A stretch of DNA of 62,246 nt from Planctomycetota bacterium (GTDB taxonomy: Bacteria; Planctomycetota; Uabimicrobiia; Uabimicrobiales; Uabimicrobiaceae): NCBI GenBank assembly GCA_029260735.1, contig JAJDCR010000158.1, positions 1-62,246 of the forward strand, read 5' to 3'. This document shows, one piece after another, positions 1 through 9,900 of this stretch; the first letter of the stretch is position 1, and each line of letters starts with the position of its first letter. The notes beneath the pieces are model-generated. The model worked only from the letters and a program-made list of their open reading frames with translations, did no database searches and was not told the origin of the DNA. The translations under genes and the position numbers were made by a program.

Positions 1-59
1 TCGAACCTGCGACCTCCGGGTTATGAGCCCGACGAGCTGCCTGACTGCTCCACCCCGCG
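1..59 (-). tRNA. tRNA-fMet (CAU), 3' end outside window
   Basis: Read on the minus strand, the sequence starts CGCGGGGTGGAGCAG and has the D-arm, the anticodon stem-loop with CAU (plus-strand bases 23-25) and the beginning of the T-arm (GGTTCGA). The C at position 1 and the GGG/CCC anticodon stem pairs are initiator hallmarks. The T-arm 3' half and the acceptor 3' strand lie before base 1, so the gene is cut by the window edge. Confidence 0.93.
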
Positions 60-80
60 TCTTTGTTTTTCATTGACCTA

Positions 81-109
81 CTTATACATTAAATATATTC
101 GTTTGTCAA
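81..109 (-). promoter_or_regulatory. Predicted promoter of tRNA-fMet
   Basis: On the minus strand TTGACA (109-104) is followed after 17 bases by TATAAG (86-81), about 22 bases before the tRNA 5' end. Both hexamers are near the sigma-70 consensus. The rest of the gap up to htpG (110-337) shows no gene and no convincing htpG promoter. Confidence 0.65.
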
Positions 110-337
110 GCTTTTTTTTAATATGTCTGAGAAGAGAAAACTAGGGAAAGTTTTGTCGGGAAAGAGTCTATTTCTTCTTGCATCTTCTCTTCGAGTAATA
201 TATTATGTAGCGGTTCCACAAAGTTTTGGGACACGTAATTGTACAGGTCAACTAAGTATCTATTCTTCGTATACTAAAATGTTTTTATTTAATTTTTAAT
301 GACATTATTTAGTAAAAAAACGAGGAGAAACTAAATT

Positions 338-2530
338 ATGAGTGAAGAAAAAAACATCCATTCAGAAAATAGCGAGGCTCCCGAAGCTGCCTCACAAGAA
401 AAAAACACTGAGCCTACTGTTTCCGTAGAAAACTCAGAATCAGCTTCAGAAAATCAAGAGGCCAGTGAGCCCAAAGAAGAAACAGCAAACGTCGAATCTG
501 CTTCCGAAAATGTCATTGATGTTACCGACGTTGTCGATGTTACCGATGTTGTCGACGTTACCGACGTTGTCGACGTTACCGACGTTGTCGATGAGGGAAA
601 AAATCAAAAAGAATATGAATTTAATGCAGAAGTTAAAGAGCTTCTGAATATCTTGGTTCACTCTCTTTATACCGAAAAAGAGATTTTCCTTCGCGAATTG
701 ATTTCTAATGCATCTGATGCTCTAGATAAAATTCGTTTCCATATGCTAACAAACAGTGAAGTTCATGGAAAAGACCAAGAGCTAAAAATTCAAGTTTCTT
801 GGGATAAAGACAAGGGTACCTTAACCATTAAAGATAGTGGAATTGGAATGACTAAGGAAGATATTATTGAAAATATCGGAGTTATTGCTCATTCTGGAAC
901 AAAATCTTTTATAGATACTCTAAAGAAAGAGAAAGGTGAAAGTGGAGTAAACCTGATCGGTCAATTTGGAGTAGGTTTTTATTCCATTTTTATGGTCTCA
1001 GACCAAGCAACTCTTGTTACTCGCTCTTATAAGCCGGAAGAAAAAGCTTATCGTTGGGTTTCGGATGGTTTAGGAAGTTACAGTATTAGTGAAGTAGAAG
1101 ACGCTGAGCGTGGTACTACAATTACCTTGCATCTGAAAGAAGACGAGAAAAGCGTTCTGGAAGAGTGGAAACTCAAAGAGGTTATTCGTAAGTACTCTGA
1201 CTTTGTATCTTATCCTATTTTCTTAGGTGAAGAGCAAGCCAATAAGCTTTCTGCTATTTGGGCAAAATCTAAATCAGAAGTGACCAAGGATGAGTACAAT
1301 GAGTTCTACAAATACCTTACTCATATGCAAGATGAGCCTTTAGAGTGTATTCACCTTTCTTTTGATGCCCCCATCCAATTCTATAGCATAATTTATCTTC
1401 CTCGAGAAGTGCCTTGGGATATGAAACACCAAATGCCTGAAAAATGGAAAGGTGTTCACTTGTATGCTAAGCGCGTTTTTATAAAGTCGGATTGCGAAGA
1501 GCTTTTGCCACAATATCTTCACTTTGCTCGGGGAGTTGTTGACTGCGATGACTTGACTTTAAACATCTCTCGAGAGACTTTACAGCAAAATCAAATCATC
1601 CAAAAAATCAACAATAATTTGGCCAAGAAAATCTTGGATAGCCTAATTAAAATGGCAAAAAAACGGCCAGAAGATTATACTCTTTTTTGGAATAACTTCG
1701 GAAAGTTCTTAAAACAAGGTTACCGTAGTGATTATGCAAATAGAGAAAAAATAGCAGATTTAACACGCTTTAATTCTTCTCACTGTGAAGATGAAAAAGG
1801 CTTGGTTACTTTAAAAGAATATGTTGAGCGGATGCGTCCGAATCAAACAGATATCTATTATATCTCAGGCGAGAACAGGGAAATCATTGAAAAAAATCCT
1901 AACCTGGAGATTTTTCGCAAAAAGGGAGTAGAGGTTCTTTACTTAACAGACCCTTTAGATGATTTTCTTTTTGAAGATTTTCGAGAGTACCAAGATAAAA
2001 AATTCTCTGGAGTGGACAACGAAGAGGTTTCTCTCAATAGTGTTGATGACACAGAGAAAACAAAAGAAGATGAAGAAGAAACTACAGAAGCAAGTATTTC
2101 TGACAAATCCTTTGATGATCTTTTAGGCTTTTTCAAAAATACTTTGAAAGAAAGAGTTTCTGACGTCAGAGAATCCAAACGTTTGGTTGATAGTCCCTGC
2201 TGCTTGGTTAGCGGAAAAGATAGCATGGGAGTTGGGATGCAAAGAATGATGAAACTAATGGATGAAAACTACCAAATGGTAAAAAGAATCCTAGAAGTGA
2301 ATCGCAAGCACCCTTTGATTGCCCAAATGGCCAAAGTTTATGAGAGTAATCCTCGAGAAGAAATGCTCCAGATGTATTGTGAACAATTAGTTGATAATGC
2401 TCTGCTTTTGGATGGTTCTCCCGTCGAAACTAAGGATACGGTGACAAGACTGCAGAAAATGATGGAGTACACCGCACAACTCATGGCTCAGCAAAGTGAG
2501 TCGGTTAAACAGGAAGAAAAAGCTGGGTAG
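338..2530 (+). CDS. htpG: Chaperone HtpG (Hsp90) with acidic N-terminal extension
   Basis: Cytosolic ATP-dependent Hsp90 chaperone, 730 aa; HtpG is usually 610-650 aa. The GHKL ATPase domain starts near residue 92 and shows RELISNASDALDKIR, DSGIGM, AHSGTKSF and GQFGVGFYS. The middle domain contains ISRETLQQNQ, including the conserved catalytic-loop arginine, and the C-terminal dimerisation domain follows. The extra length is about 90 residues at the N terminus, rich in Glu/Ser and containing four perfect DVTDVV repeats (residues 61-84). Start ATG has an AGGAG SD upstream. A strong terminator follows the stop, so it is probably monocistronic. Function is certain; the role of the extension is unknown. 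Confidence 0.97.
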   Translation: MSEEKNIHSENSEAPEAASQEKNTEPTVSVENSESASENQEASEPKEETANVESASENVIDVTDVVDVTDVVDVTDVVDVTDVVDEGKNQKEYEFNAEVKELLNILVHSLYTEKEIFLRELISNASDALDKIRFHMLTNSEVHGKDQELKIQVSWDKDKGTLTIKDSGIGMTKEDIIENIGVIAHSGTKSFIDTLKKEKGESGVNLIGQFGVGFYSIFMVSDQATLVTRSYKPEEKAYRWVSDGLGSYSISEVEDAERGTTITLHLKEDEKSVLEEWKLKEVIRKYSDFVSYPIFLGEEQANKLSAIWAKSKSEVTKDEYNEFYKYLTHMQDEPLECIHLSFDAPIQFYSIIYLPREVPWDMKHQMPEKWKGVHLYAKRVFIKSDCEELLPQYLHFARGVVDCDDLTLNISRETLQQNQIIQKINNNLAKKILDSLIKMAKKRPEDYTLFWNNFGKFLKQGYRSDYANREKIADLTRFNSSHCEDEKGLVTLKEYVERMRPNQTDIYYISGENREIIEKNPNLEIFRKKGVEVLYLTDPLDDFLFEDFREYQDKKFSGVDNEEVSLNSVDDTEKTKEDEEETTEASISDKSFDDLLGFFKNTLKERVSDVRESKRLVDSPCCLVSGKDSMGVGMQRMMKLMDENYQMVKRILEVNRKHPLIAQMAKVYESNPREEMLQMYCEQLVDNALLLDGSPVETKDTVTRLQKMMEYTAQLMAQQSESVKQEEKAG
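518..589 (+). repeat. Four tandem 18-bp repeats inside htpG
   Basis: Four consecutive 18-bp units of the form GAYGTTACCGAYGTTGTC encode DVTDVV four times. The copies differ only by silent C/T changes, which suggests recent expansion or gene-conversion-like homogenisation. Confidence 0.95.
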
Positions 2531-2541
2531 GTAACATTATC

Positions 2542-2572
2542 GCGGCAGACATCCGTCTGCCGCAGTTTTTTT
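2542..2572 (+). terminator. Rho-independent terminator after htpG
   Basis: Perfect 9-bp GC-rich stem GCGGCAGAC / GTCTGCCGC with a 4-base loop, followed by AG and seven T. It lies 12 bases after the htpG stop and just before the SD of the next gene. Confidence 0.93.
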
Positions 2573-2589
2573 CTTGATGGGAGATCTGT

Positions 2590-4302
2590 GTGGATACTGC
2601 AAATCTATGGCTTAATTCGCAACTACCAGCTTTTATTAGAGGAGCTAGACTCTACCCAAAGCCGCATCACCAGTCGAAAGATCTGGCTTATTATGAAGAG
2701 GGTAAACAGGGGCTAGCTTTTCATTTGGTGCAAAAAAGTAACAAGAGAGAGTGGATTCTCAAAAAATTTCACCCTCCTCGCCAATTAGATCGAGATTACC
2801 TTAACGCTATTCGTTCTCTGGCCCCTCCTGGTATTACCTTTTCTAGTGCAAGTCGTCGTGTTGTTCTAGCTAAAAAAGATCTTCAAGTGAGTGAAGGACT
2901 CTATACAGGACCTGATTTTGAGAACTGGCTCGACGGTTGCATTCTGATGAAGAAGGTTGATGGAAAATCTTGGAAGCAAGTTGCCCAAAACTTGAAGACG
3001 GGAAAACTGAATCTTCCTCTGGGACAGAGGCTTTTATTTGCTCGCAATTTGAGCCAATCGATAGATCTTCTAATGGAAGCAGGGTGTGCCCATCGAGATC
3101 TTTCTCATGAAAATCTATTTTTAGATTTGCAGGAGTATGTTGTTTACTTGGTGGATTGGGATAGCATGTATCACTCTTCTCTAAGTCTTCCTGAAAATAG
3201 TATGGTAGGAACTCCTGGTTACATTGCTCCCTGGCTTCGAATTGATTCTACATCATGGGATAAAAATAAGAGTTGGCAAGAAAAAGCCGACTTATTTGCT
3301 CTCTCTATCTTAATTGCAGAAATTCTTCTCACTAAAAAAGGTACGAGCTCTCCTGGAGAAGGGGTTAATTTTTCTCAAAAAATGCTTCTAAGCAAAAGAG
3401 ACCCTTATATGGCAGAGGTGATGGAGTCTTTCTATCAAATGGCGGAACCTTTGGGAGATCTTTTTCGACAAACGATTATGGCAACGTCTTTTGAAGAGTG
3501 TCCTCAGCCTGTAGATTGGATTGAAGCACTTGACCACTTGGAAGAAAGCTTAAATGAAGATAAAGAAGAAGATGATGACAGTTCCTCTTCTATGCAAGTA
3601 GTTGAAGATGAAGCACTAGAGGAAAAAGAAGAAGATAAAGAAGAAGATAATGAAGAAGATAATGAAGAAGATGAGCTACCTGAAGGAGTAACAGAGATAG
3701 AGGATGCTTTTGAAAAATTTGAAGATGAAGACTCTGAAGAAAATTCGGAGTCTTTAGAAGAAATGGAGTATGAAGAAGAAGATATTCTAGTTTCTTCTTC
3801 TGTTAATAAAAGCCCTCTTTTTAACAGAGAACAAGTAAAAAAAATATCAATAGCAATATTAATATTTCTCTTTCTACTCGTGGGCCACTATTTTCGAGAT
3901 GATCTAGGCTCTTTTTTTTCTAGCTCGGGGGGAAGTGATTCTATTCCGACAACCCAAATAAAATCTGCAAATGATTCTAGTGCTGTGTCCGAAGATGGCA
4001 CTCCCATGGTCACTCCTTTGGAAAAATATTCTCTAAAAATTCTCTACACCCACGATGATTTAAAAATGTCTATTCGAGATAGAGAAGTTGCTTTGAATAT
4101 GGCCAATCAAGCCTATGTTGATATTGCACCTGGTAACTATCCTCTAAGCTTAACCTTTACTGGCGTAAAAATTCTCTCTGATGGTCGAGAACAATACAGC
4201 GATCCTAAAAAAATAACTAATACCATTCGGTTTGGTGATAACCAAGACATCATTATTCAAATTGACAGGCAAGAGGAAACATGGAAAGTACTAGGAAACT
4301 AA
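2590..4302 (+). CDS. Membrane-anchored protein kinase-like protein (DWD type)
   Basis: 570 aa. An N-terminal kinase-like domain (about 35-310) has a lysine pair in WILKKF (58-59), the catalytic loop HRDLSHEN (H168, D170, N175) and, where DFG is expected, DWDS (D189), then GTPGYIAPW as activation-segment end. The metal-binding Asp is kept, so it may be active; DWD-type kinases are a known bacterial variant. A very acidic linker (about 320-400) precedes one membrane helix (418-433) and a 135-residue C-terminal domain predicted outside the membrane. Start is GTG with GGGAG six bases upstream. The next gene, for a lipoprotein, begins inside its last 22 bases, so the two are probably translationally coupled. 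Substrate unknown. Confidence 0.85.
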   Translation: MDTANLWLNSQLPAFIRGARLYPKPHHQSKDLAYYEEGKQGLAFHLVQKSNKREWILKKFHPPRQLDRDYLNAIRSLAPPGITFSSASRRVVLAKKDLQVSEGLYTGPDFENWLDGCILMKKVDGKSWKQVAQNLKTGKLNLPLGQRLLFARNLSQSIDLLMEAGCAHRDLSHENLFLDLQEYVVYLVDWDSMYHSSLSLPENSMVGTPGYIAPWLRIDSTSWDKNKSWQEKADLFALSILIAEILLTKKGTSSPGEGVNFSQKMLLSKRDPYMAEVMESFYQMAEPLGDLFRQTIMATSFEECPQPVDWIEALDHLEESLNEDKEEDDDSSSSMQVVEDEALEEKEEDKEEDNEEDNEEDELPEGVTEIEDAFEKFEDEDSEENSESLEEMEYEEEDILVSSSVNKSPLFNREQVKKISIAILIFLFLLVGHYFRDDLGSFFSSSGGSDSIPTTQIKSANDSSAVSEDGTPMVTPLEKYSLKILYTHDDLKMSIRDREVALNMANQAYVDIAPGNYPLSLTFTGVKILSDGREQYSDPKKITNTIRFGDNQDIIIQIDRQEETWKVLGN

Positions 4303-5153
4303 TAAGTGTGTGGCTTAGTTTGGCTCTAATGTGTTTTTTAGTAGGCTGCACGAGCACCCCGGAAACACCTCCGACTAAGCTTGAGAATCAAGTTACAAAT
4401 GAAAATACGACTCCCGAAAATTTTACCTCAAAAAATTTTACCTCAAATGAAGAAAACCTTGGTAGTCAAGTCAGTGAGCTCTCAGAAGTTCCTTCCTCTT
4501 CTCCCGGATCTTATGAAGATATGATCGCTCAGTCGACGAATATGCAAGGAAACTATCCTCAGTTGAAGACCGCAGCTTCTTCCTATGCTGATAATAACTA
4601 TCCTTCCGATAGCCAAGAGAGACATAAGACAATGACAGTTGCAACTATTGCCGCAGGTGCTCATTATTTGGACGGAGATAAAAAAAATGCAATAGTCTAT
4701 TCTCGAAAAGCTCGCGATTTTTCGGGAGAAAGTGGAATTATCTTTCCGGCTAGTTGGCAAGGTGATTTGACCGCAGATAAATCTGTTGCCGAAGCTCAAA
4801 AGGTCGCACGAATGAAAGATTTTATTATCTCTACTAGCAATGAAGGTTTAGAGCCTTACAAAAAAGGAAGTTCCTTCTTTCAAGCAGCTCAATATCCGAA
4901 TACTATAATTAACTATCGGCAGGGCTTAGGTCATGGTCTTGCAGACGAAGAGCTACGTTTGATTTGTTATGTTCGTTTGGCAGCCAGCTTATATAAAGTG
5001 GGTAACTTAGAAGAAGCTCGCAACACATTTTTACACTCTTGGTTGGTGTTTCCTGATCAACTACCGGAAAAACTAAATTCTTCGGTTAATTTTGGAGACG
5101 GAGCTACGCGCAGCTATTTGAATGATATGCTTGAGGATTTTAAAGACAAGTAG
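4281..5153 (+). CDS. Predicted lipoprotein, TPR-like C-terminal part
   Basis: 290 aa. A signal peptide ends in the lipobox LVGC, giving a lipid-modified Cys23. A Ser/Thr/Asn-rich spacer (about 24-80, with ENFTS/KNFTS direct repeats) leads to helical segments resembling TPR units, for example YVRLAASLYKVGNLEEA near 235. It overlaps the kinase gene by 22 bp. The kinase C-terminal domain is predicted on the same side of the membrane as this lipoprotein, so the two could interact; that is inference. No family recognised. Confidence 0.75.
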   Translation: MESTRKLISVWLSLALMCFLVGCTSTPETPPTKLENQVTNENTTPENFTSKNFTSNEENLGSQVSELSEVPSSSPGSYEDMIAQSTNMQGNYPQLKTAASSYADNNYPSDSQERHKTMTVATIAAGAHYLDGDKKNAIVYSRKARDFSGESGIIFPASWQGDLTADKSVAEAQKVARMKDFIISTSNEGLEPYKKGSSFFQAAQYPNTIINYRQGLGHGLADEELRLICYVRLAASLYKVGNLEEARNTFLHSWLVFPDQLPEKLNSSVNFGDGATRSYLNDMLEDFKDK

Positions 5154-5194
5154 GGACAAGGCTTATCTGAAATCTTTAAAGAAAAAGATGATCG

Positions 5195-5443
5195 AAAACC
5201 GTTCTAAGCACCATGTTCCCTGGAGGGTGAGGCTCCTGCCGAACAGGGGATGTGCTTTGTTCTTGATATTGTAATCTTCGCACAACCCCGGCGCGGCAGG
5301 AGCACCCGCGATATAAAACGTTTTTTCAATATGAAACCTATGGCAAATGAATGTGCCCTAATACCATCAGGGGCCAATCACAACCCCTGCTCGGCAGGAG
5401 CCTCGCCCTCCAGGGAACATAAAATAAGCCTTCGAACGGTTTT
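5195..5443. repeat. Palindromic interspersed element, copy 1 (long form)
   Basis: The gap 5154-5457 holds no gene. It has an outer inverted repeat of about 50 bp: AAAACCGTTC at 5195-5204 pairs with 5434-5443, then ATGTTCCCTGGAGGG and GAGGCTCCTGCCG on each side. Inside the left part is a second long hairpin (GGCTCCTGCCG ... CGGCAGGAGC) with a loop containing TTCTTGATATTGTAATCT. The same modules occur near 24.3 kb and, in part, near 30.3 kb. No clear target-site duplication was seen. Confidence 0.85.
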
Positions 5444-5457
5444 AGATTTTTTGACGT

Positions 5458-6867
5458 CTAGTCATCATCCAAATCATCATCATCAGAATCGGCTTTTCCA
5501 TTTTCTTCCTCAGAAAACTCAAAAACTCCATCCTTTTCCGACTCAAGAACTTTTTCTTCAAGCTCACCCTCTTCCTCATTTTCAGAATCATCCTCTTCAT
5601 TCTCAGAATCAATTTCTGTAGATATTTCTTCCAGAGAATCTTCTTGAGGCTTCCAAAGATCAAAGGGAGGAGTAACGGTTCCTGATTGTTCCCAAAGTAA
5701 GTCGAGAAGTTCTTTTCGGTCTAAGCAGCAAGCTTGGAAAAAATCAAAAACGGAAATTAAAGCGATATTGTGTTCTTGGGCAAACTTTTCTAAGGAGTCT
5801 GTCACTATAGAAGAAGGACGCTCTTTTGGATTGAGTTGTCGATGAGCGTTTACGACTAGAATTCCTTTTGCTTCTCCTCGACAGAGCTTAACGAGCTTTT
5901 CTCCTAGCCAAAGAGAGGCTTTCCCCTCACAAACAGCTGTTAAGACTACACCTTTAAAGGAATCCTTAGTAAACCTTAAAACGTGGCCCTTACGACGAAC
6001 TTGTAAACCCCACTCGTTGAAGAGAAAAGAAATAGCATTGATTGTGTCAGCAAAACTACCGGCAAGAATATTTTTCTGAGTATCTTCTAAACGAGATAGT
6101 TTATGATAAATTTTTTCGCATTCTTGCTCTAGATGAAGGATTTCTTTTTGTTGTTCTCCTAGTTTTATTTCGAGTTCTTTTGTTTTGGGAAAAGAGTAGG
6201 TTTTGAGCCACTGAGGTTTTATTTCGGTGGAAGGCTTAGGAGGAGGCCAATTTTCTCGATCAAAGGCCTTTGCTAGAGCTGTTTTTAAAGTTTTTTGATT
6301 ACCAATGCCTAGAAAACTAGGCAAGAAAACGATTCTCGAGTTCTTGTGCTGTATGCTGAAGGCAATCGCTTTATTATGCTTGTTAGCGATGGCTAAAGGG
6401 TGAAAATGTCCTTCTGCAGAAACTGTGACTTTATGATCGAATTGTCCTAGGTAATCACCAAAAGGACTATCCTCTCCGTACTCTGTAACTGTAAAACTGG
6501 CGGCAGGAATTTCTTTAAACTTGAGATGATATGTGTCCAGAATATCTTTAAGCCAATCGTAGTTACTTACTTTGATTTCTCTGTGTTGTTCGTTGAGAAT
6601 TCGTCGGAAAGGATGTAGTAGTACGACAAGGATACGGTTGTCTTCCGATAGAAAATTTTCGACCTCACTTTTTAAGCGGTCAGTTTTGGCTAAAATCTTA
6701 GCAAACTCGTGATTAGATAAAGTCTCTCTATTTTCTAGAGAAGTATGAGAGGTCACTATAGCGGTTGCATTACTAGGATTTACCACAACAATTTTACTTT
6801 GATCATTTTGCGGTAAAGAAGTAACACAATTTCCGATGACTGTATTGAGTGAAGTTACTTGCATCAT
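5458..6867 (-). CDS. Uncharacterised protein, possible PD-(D/E)XK-like domain
   Basis: 469 aa, no signal peptide or membrane helix. Residues 1-225 are a globular domain I do not recognise. A coiled coil (about 230-270) is followed by a compact alpha/beta region with D ... CEGK, then ILVVNAHRQLNPKERP and IALISVFDFFQ. That order resembles restriction-endonuclease-fold domains (acidic residue, ExK, later strand-helix core), but the match is by eye and weak. The tail (about 405-469) is highly acidic. It lies 100 bp downstream of the WD40 pseudokinase gene and may share its transcript. No strong SD is visible at the paired ATG-ATG start. Confidence 0.6.
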   Translation of the reverse strand: MMQVTSLNTVIGNCVTSLPQNDQSKIVVVNPSNATAIVTSHTSLENRETLSNHEFAKILAKTDRLKSEVENFLSEDNRILVVLLHPFRRILNEQHREIKVSNYDWLKDILDTYHLKFKEIPAASFTVTEYGEDSPFGDYLGQFDHKVTVSAEGHFHPLAIANKHNKAIAFSIQHKNSRIVFLPSFLGIGNQKTLKTALAKAFDRENWPPPKPSTEIKPQWLKTYSFPKTKELEIKLGEQQKEILHLEQECEKIYHKLSRLEDTQKNILAGSFADTINAISFLFNEWGLQVRRKGHVLRFTKDSFKGVVLTAVCEGKASLWLGEKLVKLCRGEAKGILVVNAHRQLNPKERPSSIVTDSLEKFAQEHNIALISVFDFFQACCLDRKELLDLLWEQSGTVTPPFDLWKPQEDSLEEISTEIDSENEEDDSENEEEGELEEKVLESEKDGVFEFSEEENGKADSDDDDLDDD

Positions 6868-6967
6868 GATTGAAATTTTCGTTTTTAAAGAGTAAAAAAA
6901 TGGAAAATAGAATTTACTATGATATCACAATAGGTTTACATCAAAAATGAAATGGAAGAAAAATTAC

Positions 6968-9900
6968 CTAAAATTCCCATTCAAAAGCCCAGAGTTTAAC
7001 TGTGCAATCTGTGCTTGCCGAATATCCCCAAAAGCCATCTTGTGAGATGTATACTTTTGTGAGAGAAGATAGATGTCCTTTTGTTTGAAAAAGACATTCT
7101 TTTGTTTCCCAGTTCCACAACTTAATCACACCATCTAATCCTCCCGAGAGAAGAAGCTTCTTTTCTGGGCGAAGATGTAAGGCTGTAATCGGTTGGTTGT
7201 GAGCAAGAAAAGATTCTGTCGATTGACCAGTTTCAAAATTCCATTCTCGAATATATCCGTCTAAGCCACCAGAAATAAAAGAAGTGTCATTGCTTTTTTG
7301 CAAACAGAAGAGAGGAGAGGAAGGTTCTGCTATTCTTTTTATAGGTTCTCTATTGTTTAAGTCCCAAAAGTGTATGGAGCCATCTAAGGCGCTGGTAACC
7401 GCGAGATTCTCATCTTCTCTCACAGCTAAGGCTACCATGTGTTTTTGGGGGCCGTGGCAAATCCCCCGCGGTTGCCCATACTTTCTATCCCATATCTGTA
7501 GTGTTCCATCAGAACCTGTCGAAATGAGGGTATCGCTTTTTTTGCTAATGTATAAAGAGTGTACACAACCCGTGTGGCCTTGTAGATTTTTCCAGCTATC
7601 ACTATGAGGAGACCAAAGACGGACATTATTGTCATCTCCTCCGAAACAAAAGGTTTTTCCTTCATCGTAAGAGTTTAGGCATCTAATTTTAAAGCGAGGT
7701 TTTTCCCAAAAAATATCACCGCTTCCTTCTTGTATTTGCCAGCGATAGATGGAGTCTTCTGTCGCTGAAAAAAAACTATTTGTAGAAGTTACTACAAAAT
7801 CGTAGACTTTACTTTTGTGAAGAAATATAGATTTTTCTATAGCTCTTTTTAGCTTGGACAAAGATAGTTTTTGAGATTGGGCTAGTGTGATAATATGCTC
7901 TGTTGCTGAAAAATAACCTTGTCCGCTGGACAAATCTCGTATCTTTTGCCACTCATGAAGGCTTTGAAGAATATTATTTTCGGCTGCGTATGCTTGTGCT
8001 TTTTCTTTTATAACCTGTAGTTTTTGGCATTCCTCCAAAGGCTTTGGCTGAGAGAGCTCTTCTAGCAAATATGGCGCTCGAACCCAGCAAGGACAAGCTC
8101 TTTGAGATGTGTTTTCATAAATACGAATTTTCCCATCGCAACTTTTGGCGACAATTCGTGATTGATCTGTTGCTAAAGACAAGTTCTTAATTGCACTTTT
8201 ATGCCCTTCTAAAGAAGCGGTTTGTTTTTTATCTGGAATACTCCAGATAAAAATATGACCGCTTCTGTCTCCTGAAGCTGCTATTTTTCCATCAGGACTT
8301 AAGCTAATGGCAGTGATATCTTCTTCATGTCCTTCTAGAGTAGCAATACAGGTTTTGCTTAGGACATCCCAAGCAAAGAGTTTTTTATCCCACCCTCCCG
8401 CCACAACAATTAGACCATCATCAGATATTGCTATGCTGTTAATTCTATCTGTGTCTTGGGATAAATGAGCAATGGATGTTCCCTCTCGTAGGTTCCAGAC
8501 TTGAATAATTTTGTCACTCCCACAAGAAGCGGCTTTTCGTCCATTTGCCGATATAGCTAAGACAGTAGTCTTTTTTTCTTTTTGTAGTTGATGCAGGAGT
8601 ACACCTTGCTTTGCTTTTTCTTCATCTTCTTCTTCGGCCTCAGGTTTTGCTATGTCGGTATAGATATGGCTCCATGTGGAGGTGATTTTGCGAGAATGAG
8701 CGTAGTTTTGGGTGTTACGAATACCTTCATCAAAATAACTTCGGGCTTTAGCCCACTCTCCTTTTACTGCGAGAAGCATACCATAAGCAATCAGTAAGTC
8801 AACTAAAGGGAGTTGTTTTTGTAATCCTGTTTCCCAAGCTTGTTGGGCTTCTTTGTGGTGGTCAAGAGCAAAACAAGCAGCTCCAAGTAGATACCAAAGA
8901 TCTGCGCCATCGTATCCTTGTTTGGCTAAGTTATTTAATTGATCCATTGCTTCTTGATAGCGTTCTAATCGATAGTATAGTTTGGCTTCTAGCATAAGGA
9001 TTTCTTCGTTTTTATCCGCTAAAGGCACTTTTTTCCATTCTTCTAGAACATCTTGGATAAGACTTCCATATTCTAGACAAACTAAACTTTGAGTGTGTAG
9101 AACCAAGAGCGGATCAATACTTTTAATGCATCGGGTTTTGTCTAAGTATTGAGATACCGTGATACGACTACTCTTTAGACGTAGCAAATTAAGATTAAGA
9201 ATAGCTCCTACCCTCTGATTGTGTAAGAGAGCTACTTCTTGTAAAAATTCTTCGGCTCTTTCGTAGTCACCTTCGTCGATTTTGCCCAAAGCTTGGTTGT
9301 TTAGAGATATGGATATTAGCTCTGTTTCTTCTAATTCTTCAAAAATATAGGGAGCTTGGTTCTCTGCTTTATAAATCGATTGAAGATTTTTTAAAATAGA
9401 AGAAAATGAAGGCCTCAATGAGGGATCTTTTTCTAGGCACTGGGTTACTAGCTCACAAAGAGCAGGAGAAGCACTCGGGGCTATTTCTCTTAAAGGAGGA
9501 ATTGCAACTTCGTTATGAAGGCGAGTGTAAGAAGAGAAGAGATTTTTTACTTCGCTCTTGTCGTCATAAAAAGGTAGTTTTGTTGTGAAAAGATAATAGA
9601 GGAGAACGCCAAAACCATAAACATCATTAGCAAAAGACAATGGCTTTTGGTTTGACTTGCGGGTGAAGTGCTCTGGAGGAAAATAAGCTAGGAGAATTCG
9701 GGGGTCTAGTTCTCTGGAGTTTTGTTCTTGAACAAGAAATGGATTACGTAAGCCTTTTGTTGCGTTCTCTACTCCTTCCCAAGAAGCCCAGCGAATGTTG
9801 GAAACTTTGACCTGTCCTTTTTTGTTAAGCAAAATATTATCGGGCCGAATGTTGCCATGGACAATTCTTTCTTCATGGAGATGTTGCAATCCGTAAGCTA

